Of a DNA stretch of 64,000 nucleotides, positions 23,466-35,200 are shown one piece after another. The notes under the pieces were generated by a model. It saw nothing but the letters and a program-made list of their open reading frames with translations, had not been told where the DNA came from and ran no database searches. The DNA is taken from the NCBI RefSeq assembly GCF_010389155.1, contig NC_057766.1:44402463-44466462 (forward strand). The letters run 5' to 3'. Origin of the DNA: Erigeron canadensis. Lineage: Eukaryota; Streptophyta; Magnoliopsida; Asterales; Asteraceae. Numbering within the stretch: the stretch's first letter is position 1; each line of letters starts with the position of its first letter. Both the position numbers and the translations under genes were made by a program.

Positions 23466-24239
23466 TCCCCTTCTTCTTTCTTCACTTCCAACCAACAATC
23501 GATCTCTCGATTCTTGATTTCTTTCTTTCAAATGATCGATGATGAATCTGGCAAAGAAGAAAACACCCTCTCTTGGCTTTCCCCAAAATACAGTATTATA
23601 TTATTAAGATTCAAGATTGATTGATGATGATGATGATGATCTCGCTCTCATTGTCTTTTCTTTCGATGCCTCCTTCCCCCCCCCTCTATTTTTCTTTTTC
23701 TCTTTTCACACCCCCCCTACTATTCTTTTTAGTACTTCTCTTTCTTTTTCATTTACTCGTATTTCTCAATCTTTTTCTTTCTTTCTTTCAAGTTCTCATT
23801 TGTCCATGCACCATTCCACCCTTTCAAGTTCTCATTTAACATCAAATTTCAAATTCTCATCAGATTTTATATACTTTCACTGCCGACGAGAACTTGAAAT
23901 TTGATGTTAACAAGCCTCCTTATCCGACAGAGCAAACCATGACTTTGCTTCCTTAAATGAGAATTGTTGTTTGTACATGTCACAATATTTACAATTGTAT
24001 ATGTATATAAATAAAAGATTATACAGATAATATGTTTGATTAAATATCTGACTTAAAATATATAAATATAGGGTTGAAAACTGCAAAAATTACAAACCAC
24101 AAGGATGATTTTAAAGAAGTGAGAAAGAAGTGGAGCGAAATGACGAAAATGGCTCCCACGTGACTTGCACGTGGGGGACTTAACAAAAGTAGGAACTAAT
24201 GAGGGTCCATTTTGTGATTATTTCCTATATCGTTAGGCC
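23466..24239. other. Upstream region of the MFS gene
   Basis: Pyrimidine-rich leader on the coding strand, (GAT)n at 23621-23640, long C/T tracts at 23665-23800, then a short hairpin (23835-23911) and a perfect G-box palindrome (24155-24175). No other gene. Confidence 0.5.
23835..23911. repeat. 27-bp inverted repeat (hairpin)
   Basis: Arm 23835-23861 (tttaacatcaaatttcaaat...) is complementary to arm 23885-23911 (...aaatttgatgttaac) with about three mismatches and a 23-nt loop. The left arm is itself preceded by related 'ttcaagttctcattt' direct repeats at 23787 and 23822. Confidence 0.85.
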
Positions 24240-25670
24240 GTGTTTTGATGTCTAAATGAGTTGAGAAATGTGAACTTTTGGTACTTAATGGGATGACGTG
24301 TTATGATACGTTCACAAGGCGTGCAAGTGAAGGCAAACATCTCTACTCAACTTAACATGAAGCCACAAGACTTTTGAACGAAGACTAGCCAGCGGAAGAT
24401 GAAGAATTCGAGGCCAACATGAAGCAAACGACCACGTGTTAGTATTTTGGGCATAACTTCTTCATATGGACTCCATTTCTGACGAGTAAGCTATCCACGG
24501 AAAGGCGAGAGAAAGATCTATAACTTTCATGTTGATGTCCAGGACCAGCGCCGCTCACATAAAGCTCTAGCGTCGCTGGAAGTCATCCTTAAGCCAACCA
24601 GCGGAGCTCAGACATCAACCAGCGGAGCTGGGAGCCAGCCACGCCAATAATTACCCCCTAAACCCTAAGATTCGTAGCTCACTTCCTCCAGGCGACTTTG
24701 GGGGCCGTTCTAGGGTATTTTCATCAGATCTAAACCCTCGTAACACCTCCATATCATCCAAAAGGTCAAGCATCAATTATTCAAACAATATACAATTCAC
24801 AATTCAATATACAACAATTCCAGTCGGCCGAGAGACATAATTCGAAGCAGCAACATCGGTCAAAATAATAATAGGTGGATTCGTGGTGTTAAATTGAAGG
24901 AGCGACCAAGAAGGATACGAACCGTGCAACTTCGCCCTATTATTAGTTTGATCTTTCTTTACTCTTTTTATCATTGTTAGCATACTTTATTGCAAGACTA
25001 TTTGGTTGACAATTGTTCTTATGGATTTATTTATATTAATGATTGTTATATTTGTTTTTCCATGAGTAACTAAATAGTTTTGCATCTGCTTGGATAATGT
25101 GATCATGCCTTTATAGCTAGTGATATTGTGTGCTTGTACTTGTTTAACCGTTTTTATGCTTGATCTAGTTAAAGTAGGTTGGGGACTTGACCGGAATCTC
25201 GTAGACTATAAAGATTAGGTCATAAAAACATACTTAGTCCATCATCTTAGTTAGGGGACTTGATAGGAAGCTTAACTAAAGGGTTAGGTCACTTGACAGG
25301 AATCTTAACCACTTAGACCGGGGGACTTGATAGGAAGCTTGGTCGTGATTAGTCGTTCAACAGTTATAAGTAATATGATAGATCATCTATGTGGCATGTG
25401 AACTGTTTCCAAGTGGATGTGTCCTTTCCATTATTATTATTATCTTTGCTTTACTTTTCAAATCATTTAGTACTTCCTCGCTAGACCAAGCGGTTGGAAG
25501 CTTTTTCTAGTTTTAGTTAGTCGTGACTCGTGACAAACCCCCAACAATCTTAGCACACCTAGCTGCATTCTTAGAACATAGTCCCTGGGAACCATCCTGG
25601 TCTTACCGATTTGCTATACTATAAACGAACGGGTCCATTGCCCGAAAATTTAAATTTAAAACTTGTTAGA
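24240..25670 (+). repeat. Dispersed repeat, copy C
   Basis: Contains caaacccccaacaatcttag and ends with the box acgaacgggtccattgcccg at about 25624-25643, like copies A and B. It also has five 'ggggacttgayaggaa.ctt'-type direct repeats between 25185 and 25340. No coding region is seen. A boundary at about 24240 is approximate. Confidence 0.55.
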
Positions 25671-25894
25671 AAATTTAGTTAAACTTCTAGCTCATCAGGA
25701 ACGAAGTGCAAACCACATTGATGATTTTGGCAAAAAGTTAACAGAAGGAGGAAAACGACAAAACTGGCAAACCGAAGGAGGAAAGCGGTTGGAAATTGTG
25801 AGTGTAAACTGTAGAATGGCTGGTGATGGGAATGACGATGAAAATTTAGATATGCTACTACTATCTAATATTTGTTTCACTATAATATAATGTA

Positions 25895-27010
25895 GAGTAA
25901 ATGACATAAATGGTAACTGAAGTATACCTCAAATTACTCTTTTGGTATAAACTTTTAAATATCTAGTCGGATCATACCTAAAATTTCCAAATCCTACTCG
26001 TATAGTACCTAAAACTAACAACCGTCTATTTGATTGTTAAGTCCATCCATTTGAGGACTATGTTTGTTATTTTCTTACCAAAATGACCAAAAAAGTAATT
26101 GTTTTTTTAATAATAAATTTTATTAATAAACAAAATATGTATATACACGTACTTTATTTATCTATTATTACTTTGTTTTTTTATTTAATATTTTATTAAT
26201 TATTTTTAATAAAAGTCCTCTCTCAAAATAATAATAATAATAAATCAAAAAGTAAAAATAAATCAAAAGCCAAAAAATAATCAAAAGTTTTTCTTAGTTT
26301 TTAAAAAACTTTATCACCTATCATCACCACTAGTTACAAGATATTAATATTTTAAGGACAAAATCCGTACCGTATTATTATCGATAAATTTTTTTTTTTG
26401 AATGCATTTTCTTAAAAAAAATAAATAAATATCAGAATATAAAAATAAAAATAAAAACACTATGCATTTTCCGCCGCCTCTCTTCTTTTTGAATGGTTTC
26501 TTTTTTTCTATTATTATTTTTTTTATTAATAATAATTTTATTATAAAAAATATTTCCGAAAAAACAATGATATTATTAAGAGTAGCTGGTGAAGGTGCAG
26601 TTCATAGGTTTTCATTAAAAGTTAAATTAAAAAAATTTTGATTTATTTTTTATCTTTTGTTTTTTTGATTTATTCTATTTTATATAGATAGAGTTGTTAT
26701 TGAATTATACTCCACTGAAACAAATAACTGAAATTTTTTTATAAAAAAAATCAAGTATATGTATATGATTATTTTGTTAATTAATAAGTTTTATTACTAT
26801 AGAAGTTATTACATTTTTGGTCCTCTTGGTAAGAAATTAACAAAAATAGTCCTCAAGTGAATGGACTTAACAATCAAATAGATGACCGTTAGTCTTCGGT
26901 AGTATGAGTAGGATTTGGAAACTTGAAGTATGGTCGGAGTAGAGATTCAAAAGTTTGTACCAAAAGAGTAATCTGGTGTATACTTTAAGTATCGTCCGTA
27001 TAATTCACTC
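25895..27010. mobile_element. Non-autonomous Mutator-like element, ~200-bp TIRs
   Basis: The ends are gagtaaatgaca (left) and the complement of gagtgaattata (right). Inverted similarity extends about 200 bp each side, for example ttgattgttaagtccat on the left and its complement at 26858-26876. Flanks tataatgta (25886-25894) and tataatcta (27011-27019) are a 9-bp target duplication with one mismatch, as expected for Mutator. The 700-bp core is AT-rich with no transposase. Confidence 0.75.
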
Positions 27011-27483
27011 TATAATCTATGTAGTTAAAAATATAGGGTAAATTATAAAAATGGTACATGAGGAACACTCAAAATTGCACTCTGAGACATACCCATGATT
27101 TGAACCTAAATCTGCCCCCGCCTTTCTTGTTTCTTCCCCATTTATATCTAAAAATAGTTTTATACAACCATGAGGGGGGTAAAATAATCTATAACCATCC
27201 ATATTTTTTATTAGAGTTAAATGTAAAAATATTAGCAGATCGTCATCAATATGCCCACATTAAAAAAATTAATTGATGAAGCATCTTGTTTAGATCCAAA
27301 CAAGAAGATATTTCAACTATCTTTGTCTTTTTTAACACATGAACCGAAAACAAAACCCAGATCCAAAATCACAAAAACAACCCATATCGTAAATCAAGAG
27401 AAACAATACACTAAATGAAAATTATATTCAAATCCAATGACAAACTCTATATATACGTATATAGTCAGAGGAACAGAATTATG
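27011..27483. other. Intergenic DNA
   Basis: No gene seen. At 27036 a sequence gggtaaattataaaaatgg resembles the terminus of the neighbouring Mutator-like element and may be the end of a relative. Confidence 0.4.
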
Positions 27484-27549
27484 TGGCAACGCACTAAGGG
27501 GTCAGCTCTCTCATATGTAGATGAGTATAGCGTTGCTAAGGTCCCCTCA

Positions 27550-27652
27550 CCACATTTGCATGTAGTATGATTCAAACCCTCAACCCGTAGGAAGAAACCA
27601 TAAAGTGAAAAACTCCGTAACTACTGAGCTATCACCCCAATGGCGTAATAGT
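27550..27652 (-). mobile_element. tRNA-derived SINE head, unit 1
   Basis: Minus strand: A box ggtgatagctcagtagttac and B box gagggtttgaatcat. These are the diagnostic pol III promoter boxes, about 50 bp apart. Confidence 0.6.
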
Positions 27653-28049
27653 AAGTTAATTTTTATAAATGTTGTTGATGTTAACCCTGTATCCCCAAAT
27701 ACCATAGGTATACATAAAAAGCATCAAGGGATGAAAACTAAACGGTTGATTTGTTCCCTTTGCTATTCTTTATACTTTATGGTCATTTCAAGTCAGGCTC
27801 CAAAATACCATGGAGCGACTTATTTCAAAAAAATGAGGGGGGAAGTCAGTAAGATGTCGGGAGTGTTTGCTTTTGATTTTGGTGTGGTGCAAGGGAACAG
27901 GTGAGGCCTTTTACTTTGAAGATGCTAGACTTATGTCCGCGTAATGCGGCGACGGTGGGGGTAGCGATGGCAAAGGTGTGGCGGTGACGCACCAAAGGGC
28001 TGACTCTCTCATATGTAGATGAGTATAGCGTTGCTAAGATTCCCTCATC

Positions 28050-28150
28050 ACATTTGTATGTGGTATGATTCGAACCCTCGACCCCTAGGAAGAAACCATA
28101 AAGTGAAATACTCTGTGACCACTGGGCTATCACCCCAATGGCGTAATAGT
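28050..28150 (-). mobile_element. tRNA-derived SINE head, unit 2
   Basis: Minus strand: A box ggtgatagcccagtggtcac and B box gagggttcgaatcat, better preserved than in unit 1. It resembles a tRNA 5' half plus T-arm but has no tRNA acceptor stem, so it is not a tRNA gene. Confidence 0.6.
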
Positions 28151-28419
28151 AAGTTAATTTTTATAAATGTTGTTGATGTTAACCCTAGATCCCCAAACAC
28201 CATAGGCATACATAAAAAGCATCAAGGGATGAAAACTAAAGGATTGACTTGTTCCCCTTACTATTCTTTATACTTTATGGTCATTCAAGTCAGGCTCCAA
28301 AATACCGTGGAGTGACTTATTTCAAAAAGATGAGGGGGAAAGTAGTAAGATGCTAGGAGTGATCGCTTTTGATTTGGTGTGGTGCAAGGGAACATGTGAG
28401 GCCTTCTACTTTGAATATA

Positions 28420-28756
28420 TTAGACTTATGCTCGCGCAATGCGGCGGCGGTGGGGGTAGCGATGACAGAGGTGTTGTGGTGATGGTTGTGGGAGCGGTAG
28501 TGGGGACGGAAATGAGGACAATGATGGGGGCGACAATGGTGGTCAATGTAAAAGTAACTAATGTTATAGGTGGGTATCGTAGTTATTTTAAGTGTTGAGG
28601 GATCTATGCCTTAAATTATTTTATTAAAGGTATTATATAAATATTATATAGAGATGTTTAAATTAGTGAATAAAGAAGAAGGGTATTTTTGATTTTTTAA
28701 AGGTAAAAAGTTTAAGGAAAAAAAAAAAGATGGTTTATTTTATTAAATAGTATAGA
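28420..28756 (-). mobile_element. Short non-autonomous Helitron
   Basis: On the minus strand it starts a|tctatactatttaataaa at 28756 and ends with gtctaa|t at 28420. This matches 5' TC, 3' CTRR and insertion between A and T. A small hairpin (cgc-att-gcg) lies about 14 bp before the 3' end. Length 337 bp; G-rich interior on the plus strand. No Rep/helicase coding. Confidence 0.6.
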
Positions 28757-29211
28757 TAAAATCGATATTGGCCCTATATTACTATGAAGAAAAACAATCA
28801 GCGAATCAGTCTTAAACCAAACTAAATTACTTAACACGTAGCATTCTATCTGTTTTAGTAAATGCTTGAAGTCATCATAATGTACTTTAACACAGCAGAC
28901 AAATTTAACATATGAGGTTTGAACTTAAGTTTGTGGATTCATTCTTAATCTTGTTATGGTAGCTAAGCTACTTGGAGGATATGTGTTTGTAAAAAACTAC
29001 AACAATTGTCCCTCCCTCCCTCCAAAATGAAACTAAAAAATACTAAAAACAACGGGTAGAAGAAATGGCAACAAACAAGTCCGGTAGAATGCCAATATAT
29101 AGTAGATCTTTATGAGGGGTTGGGACTGGTTGAACTAATACATCCTCCATTACAAGGGTGGTCAGGTGTCCATCCAATAGGAAGTCATGAATATGGAATA
29201 TCAGAGGATGG
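28757..29211. other. 3' flank of the TBC gene
   Basis: Presumed 3' UTR and downstream DNA; no gene. Confidence 0.4.
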
Positions 29212-32200
29212 CTATTTATTATGGAAGGCCGTTGTCTCGATTTTGTCATGGACTGAAACCACCAAGTCATGAGCGTCGTCTAAGAGTTTCCAAACATCCA
29301 GTTGACCTGCCATGTTATTGCATTCCCTTATAATCTCATCCATACTGCTGTACTTCTCTATTATCTGTTTCCTCCTTTGCAGCACTGATGCTGCTATGGC
29401 ATACAGCAATAGATCTTCTGTTGGTGGTGCCCTCTGTCTTATCTTGTTCCACGCCGACTTGCCAATCCCTGCTCTTATTGCCGCCTGATCTGCCCACATC
29501 ACCTCCCATAGACATATCGTCTGTTCAAAACTCAGCTCTCTCCTAAACAGCACCACCACCATCCGGTACACAAAAAAGCAATCCTCCGCTTGCAACTTCT
29601 CCAAGTGCTTATACAGATGCGAGTCTTTAGACTTGATTATTTTGGACACTCTACTCAACTGCCTCCTGATACCCGTCTCATCCAACCTGAAGTTGTGTCG
29701 TGCTTTCCTCATGAACCCAACAAAACACCAGAATGCTTCATGGTCCTCTGTCATGACTGCAACTATTGGAGATAATAAATCACTCATCCCTTGGCAGTAA
29801 CCAATTTCGGAATCATATAGTGCATAAGCTTCAAGAATCGCAACCAGCCGCGACGCATGGAAGATTCTGCATGGTTCCAAATGGTCATAGTCTTTTAAGC
29901 CGATGACCTCCGCCGATCGTTGGGCCCGCTCCTCGGAGACTTCCGCTTGAGTTGAGGAGTATGGGATCCAGTCTCCGTTGGCACGAACTGCATCAAGGCG
30001 AATGATCCTCTGCCAAGAGGAAAAATCCTCTGTTGAACAAAGCTTTGATTGGACTTCCGACTTTGAGGGCGACTCTTCAGTATCCTGCTTGCTATCTGAG
30101 GAGGGAAAGGCTTGGCTGACTTCAGCATCCTGAGAAGCATCCGAGTCAGAGGACTCGGAGTCAGAAATGCTTGGATCTATGAATCTCGTAGAACCACCCA
30201 CATCTTCTTCCAATATTGAAGTGATGGCATTATCCAAACACACGGGAGATGAATTTACTTCCTCACTAGAAAGGGACTCCCTGGCGCTCACGACATCTTC
30301 TGATTCGGCAGAGTCCATGTCAGGGGTGAAAGAATCACTATCCCCATTGCTTCTGCTTTCACCTGTGTTGCACCTCAAAAGCTTCCTACATTGCCTCCGC
30401 AATTTTTCATACTTCTTTCTGTAACATATATCAAAAACAAACATGTGTATAAATTGAACTGTTTGAGAAACGAAAATTTATAATCACTAAACAAAAATAC
30501 TGTAGTCACTATCCAAACTAACAAATATTTTGCATATATTAGAAAGAAAGATTATGCCTTGAAAGGTCTCCAGCAACACAAAAATAACGGAAACGAGCAT
30601 ACCTCCCCTGAGTTCTTAGTTCATCCCTTTCTTCTTTGCAACTATTTAGCTCATATCTGCATAAACGTAATAAAGAAATTAAAGCTTGAAAGATACAAAT
30701 GTTTTCCATATAGGACATATGTGTAAGCAGTTAATTGCAGCAGGGGAATCTCTACTCTTCTACCCAATGTGTAACTTCTGCGTAATAAGTACATTAATAT
30801 AGAGCTGGCAATAATTCCCAAATGCATTTGATCGGGTGATTTGGGTATTTTTTTATGGACTTTGGGCATCTTTGGGTGTTGGTAGTAATCTAAACGGGTT
30901 CATTGGGGCGGATTAGAAATGCATTTTTAAGAAATCCAGGTTAATTGGGCAAAGATTAAAATCATTGAATGGGTGATTGTTGTTTCCAAATGGAAGAGAA
31001 CAAAAATAGAAAGAACCTGATTGGCACATCAATTTGCTCAAAGAAAAAAAGCGGTATATTATGTTAATTTTCATTCTTCTAGATTTGTTTAACAATAATT
31101 ACTTTATTTACATTCTTTTAAATTCATTTTAACAAGAGTAATTTATACTTTTCGTCCCTAAAGTTGGCACGTTTTTCACTTTTGATCCCTAAACTTTGAA
31201 AATTACAATTTTGACCCTAAAGTTGACCAATATTTTCAATAATTGTCCTTTGGCCTTACAGCGTTAGAAAATGGCCGTTAACGTACGCACGTGCTAGACA
31301 CGTGAGGGCACTAATGTCATTTCACTTAACACTGAGGGACGAAAAGTGAAAAAATAGCTACCTGACGGACGAAAAGTGAAAAAATAGCTACTTGAGGGAT
31401 GAAAAATGAAAATCATACAAATAAATTTATTCTTCCATTCTTTCTTTCCCGATCATCTTCTTCGATCATTTTTACTGATGGAATTTTCCGACTAGACATT
31501 TATTTTCCGATGATACCTAATAAAAACTCACTTTGAATCCAAATCTAAACCGCAAACAAAATCATTTACTCAAATTCATGACATTCAAAACACAACCAAT
31601 CAAACAAATTATAGTTCAAATATGCCAGTAATTTTTTTTTCTTTTCTAAATTTTGATTTTAATTGAAAGGGGGATAGTGGATGGTGGTGATTCTAGTCGG
31701 CGGCGGTTGGTGGTGAATGTTGACGGCGGTCGTTAGAGGTGACTGTAGACGGCGGTGTTTGGTGGTAATTATAGGCGGTGGTGGCTAGTGGTGATTGTAG
31801 TAGCGGTGGCTAGAGGTAATTATAGGCGGCGGTGGCCAGAGGTGGCGGTGGGTGGTAGTGGCTTGTGGTGGTTATAGACGGCGGTGGCTGGTGTTGGTTA
31901 CAGACGGCGGCGGATAGTAGCGGCGGCTGTTGTCGGTGGTTATTAGGTGGTGGTGATTAGAGAGCCTTGGGGGTAAAGGAGAAATAAATGTCTAGTCAGA
32001 AAATTCCATGGGAAAAGAAAGAATGGAAGAATAAATTTATTTGTATAATTTTCATTTTTCGTCCTTGAAGTAGCTATTTTTTTCGCTTTTCGTCCCTTAG
32101 GTAGCTATTTTTTCACTTTTCGTCCCTCGGTGTAAGGTGAAATGACATTATTGTCCTCACGTATCTAGCACGTGTGTACGTTAACGAACATTTTTTAACG

Positions 32201-35200
32201 CCGTAAGGCCAAAGGACGATTATTGAAAAAATTGGCCAACATTAGGGTCAAAATTGTAATTTTTAAAGTTTAGGGATCAAAAGTAAAAAAGTGCCAACTT
32301 CAGGGACGAAAAATGTAATCTACCCTTTTAACAATATGTAAAATTAGTGTTGTAATTTTTTCCTACCACTTTATTTTGAAAGGCGAATAAATTTAGGCTT
32401 CGTTTGTTTTCCTTAAAACATCTTAAAAACCTATTCTGTCTAATTTGGTCAGAAGTTACAAAATTAAGACCGTGGTTTGTTTTTTTTTTTTAAATTATTT
32501 TTTTTTTACATTAGGAGGTTTCAAATCTGGGATACCTCTCTGAGTATTGTAAGCGGTTAAATAACCTCTAACTAACATCTGAAATTATAAAATACCTATG
32601 ATGTCATCGTCATTGCTTCCTAATCTTTTTTTTCTATAATAGATTCATCTAAAGACCCAACTCTTTTCCACATCACCATTGTCAAGATACGGGTGGTGGG
32701 TCATCAGAAAATCTATGGGTGGTGGTCATCGGAAATTCTTGTGGTTGTTGGTTCCTGCTATATTTGTGATCCTGTGATTGTGGGCTGTGGGATACAATGG
32801 GATATGGGTTTGTATAGAATATTAGAAATACAGACTATACAGTCAAAGATTTTATTATCTCTATATTAGAAATTCAATTCAGGGATAATGATCTGTGGAT
32901 GTAGTGAACTATAACAAAATGTCTATGTTATGTAACGAACTTCCAAAAAAACGTCCAAAAGATGCATGTTACCTGCTAATCTAGAGGTTGCAGGTCATCA
33001 ATTTTATTTCCTTTTATTTTTTAATTACGAGTCAGTAATAGTGTCCACGTTTTCATTTTCTAAACTTCGGCACACCTTTTCTTTACACATTTAATCCTGG
33101 TGCAAATAAGCTTTTCACACACATGTAATCCTGGTGCAAAGGAGCTTCACCTTTTCTTTTTAGTTTCACTTCCCTTTTGACTTTCTAAACTCCGACTACG
33201 AATCCTGGATCAATTTTAACAACATTTTTGCTTTCTGTTTTGCGTGTGTGCTACACTCACTTTGTACAAGCAGCAACAACGGTGTCAAAACCCCCACCAC
33301 CGCCTCTTGTCGCTACTTTTCCGCCGCGGTGATCTTACCACTACCGACACGACCAACCACGGGTCAACATCAATCCCAAACAAAAATATCAAGATCTCGA
33401 CAAAAATCTAAAAATAATCAACCCTAGATCTACGAATCGAAGTTCAATTAACAGTTCAACACCTCACCGTCTTCTTCTTTCTTATGACTTGACAAAAATA
33501 GATCTCAAAGTCCATATCATATGTAATGGCGTATCATCACTGGACTGCAAAAAGTTTGTTCTTTTTCTTAATCTAGATCTTCAATTTTGTATAATCAACT
33601 ATTAAAGTTTTCAAACTTTTTAATTTTGACCGCCATAACTTGTGAAAATGTACCAGTGGTTGCCGCCGGCAACGGGGCGGTGACACTAATGGGTGGCCGG
33701 CGATGGTTATCAATACGGTAGAAATGAGTGACTGGAGTGGTGGTGGTTGGGAGTAAATGAGATGAGGTTGAGAAATATATGTATGAATGAGATATACATA
33801 CATATACATAGAAAAAATCCTGGTCAAACGTCCACGTCACAATTATTATTGACTCAGCACGCCATGTAATTAAAAATAAAAGGAAATAAAATTGGTGACC
33901 TGCAACCTATAGATTAGCAGGTTACATCCATCTTTTTGACGTTTTTTGGAAGTTCGTTACATAAGATAGACCCAACGACTGGATCAATACATAACATAGA
34001 CATTTTGTCATAGTTCACTACATCCACAGGTCATTATCCCTTAAATTTAATAAGTTATCTATACTCCCTTATAAAAGAAATTGTCCCCCTCCTTAATTTT
34101 AGGAACCTGAAATGACACATTTACCCTCCATCTTAATACATCTTTATTTCCATTTTATAGACTGTGACTAAATGCCCTTAAAATAAATGCAACCTCTAGG
34201 CTCTATCTCTCCCTCATGCAAAACCACATAGCAAAAACCCTAATTCAAAAATTCGTCCCCCTCCTCCCCCCTTTCATATCCCACTGCAACAATTTATCAC
34301 ATCTCCAACGCAATGAAATTACTTTTACGTTAATAACCACACCATCACCACCGCCATTACTGTCGCTGCATTGCACGGACACCAATCTAGTATTAAATTA
34401 ATTGTCTTTAATGAAATAGTAACACATAAGTGTTTATCATAGAAATAAAGTCGAGAAAAGGTGATTTTGATGAATTGATGAAATAAAAAGTGATAAAATA
34501 GAGTATTCAGATATTTGTGGGTATTCAGACGTTTTTAGAAAAACAAACAGTAATATAGATTTAAATTTCAGACATTAGAACCACCTCTTAATATTTAGAA
34601 GTGGTACTCAGATCTTAATATTTAGAAGTGGTACTCACATCGAAAACAAACATCTTGAGAAAAACAAATGGGGCCTTACCAAATTAGCTTTTATTGGTAC
34701 AACAATTATACGTATTTGGTGAATTAAAGTAACATGAAAAATTCTGTAATATTTGAAGACTAAGTTAACTATCTATGTTTTTTATATGTCTGTCATAATT
34801 TTATTTCAATTGAATGAATTTGTTTAACTTTCATTGTTTGATACCCGACCAAAACTCATTGAACCTTAAGTCATTAAATGTTTTCTTTTTTTACATCATT
34901 ATATGTGGACCAATCAAATCTTGTCATTGTCAAACTTAGCAATTAACCGTGATACTTTTCTGGTCTAGTGGATGAATGTTAAGGGTACTCGGAGTGGAGC
35001 TCGGGGAGGTCAGCCCTCAGTGAAACACCACCGCAAGCAAGGCGGGCTGAGCTCGGGTATGGGGTGGGAGAGTTAGAAGCCCGACGAGTGTGATGAAGAT
35101 TGGACCGGTCATTTACAAAAAAAAAGATTCTCCCCCCCTAATTTTAGTCTATAAATACACACAATTTTACCCAAACAAAGTACAACCATTTCTAATAATT

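Larger units (their letters stand above)
27484..28470. repeat. Tandem duplication, period 498 bp, containing a SINE head and a Helitron 3' end
   Basis: Units at about 27484-27981 and 27982-28470 are closely similar; tcatatgtagatgag is at 27511 and 28009. Each unit holds, in order, a minus-strand tRNA-like SINE head, a tgttgatgttaaccct stretch, an agtcaggctccaaaatacc stretch, and ends with a copy of a Helitron 3' terminus (27925 and 28420). Copies differ by scattered substitutions and small indels, so the duplication is not recent. Confidence 0.85.

Noticed and set aside
23466..23531. 22-residue N-terminal extension of the MFS protein
   Set aside because: Charged leader not expected in the family; MEVFYY start at 23465 fits better.
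28050..28150. tRNA gene
   Set aside because: A and B boxes are present, but no acceptor stem or full cloverleaf forms; better explained as a SINE head.
32396..34675. Composite hAT-like MITE with ends ggcttcgtttgttt and, inverted, ggccccatttgttt around the second Mutator-like element
   Set aside because: The ends look complementary, but flanking 8-bp sequences do not match, so the pair is not proven to be one element.
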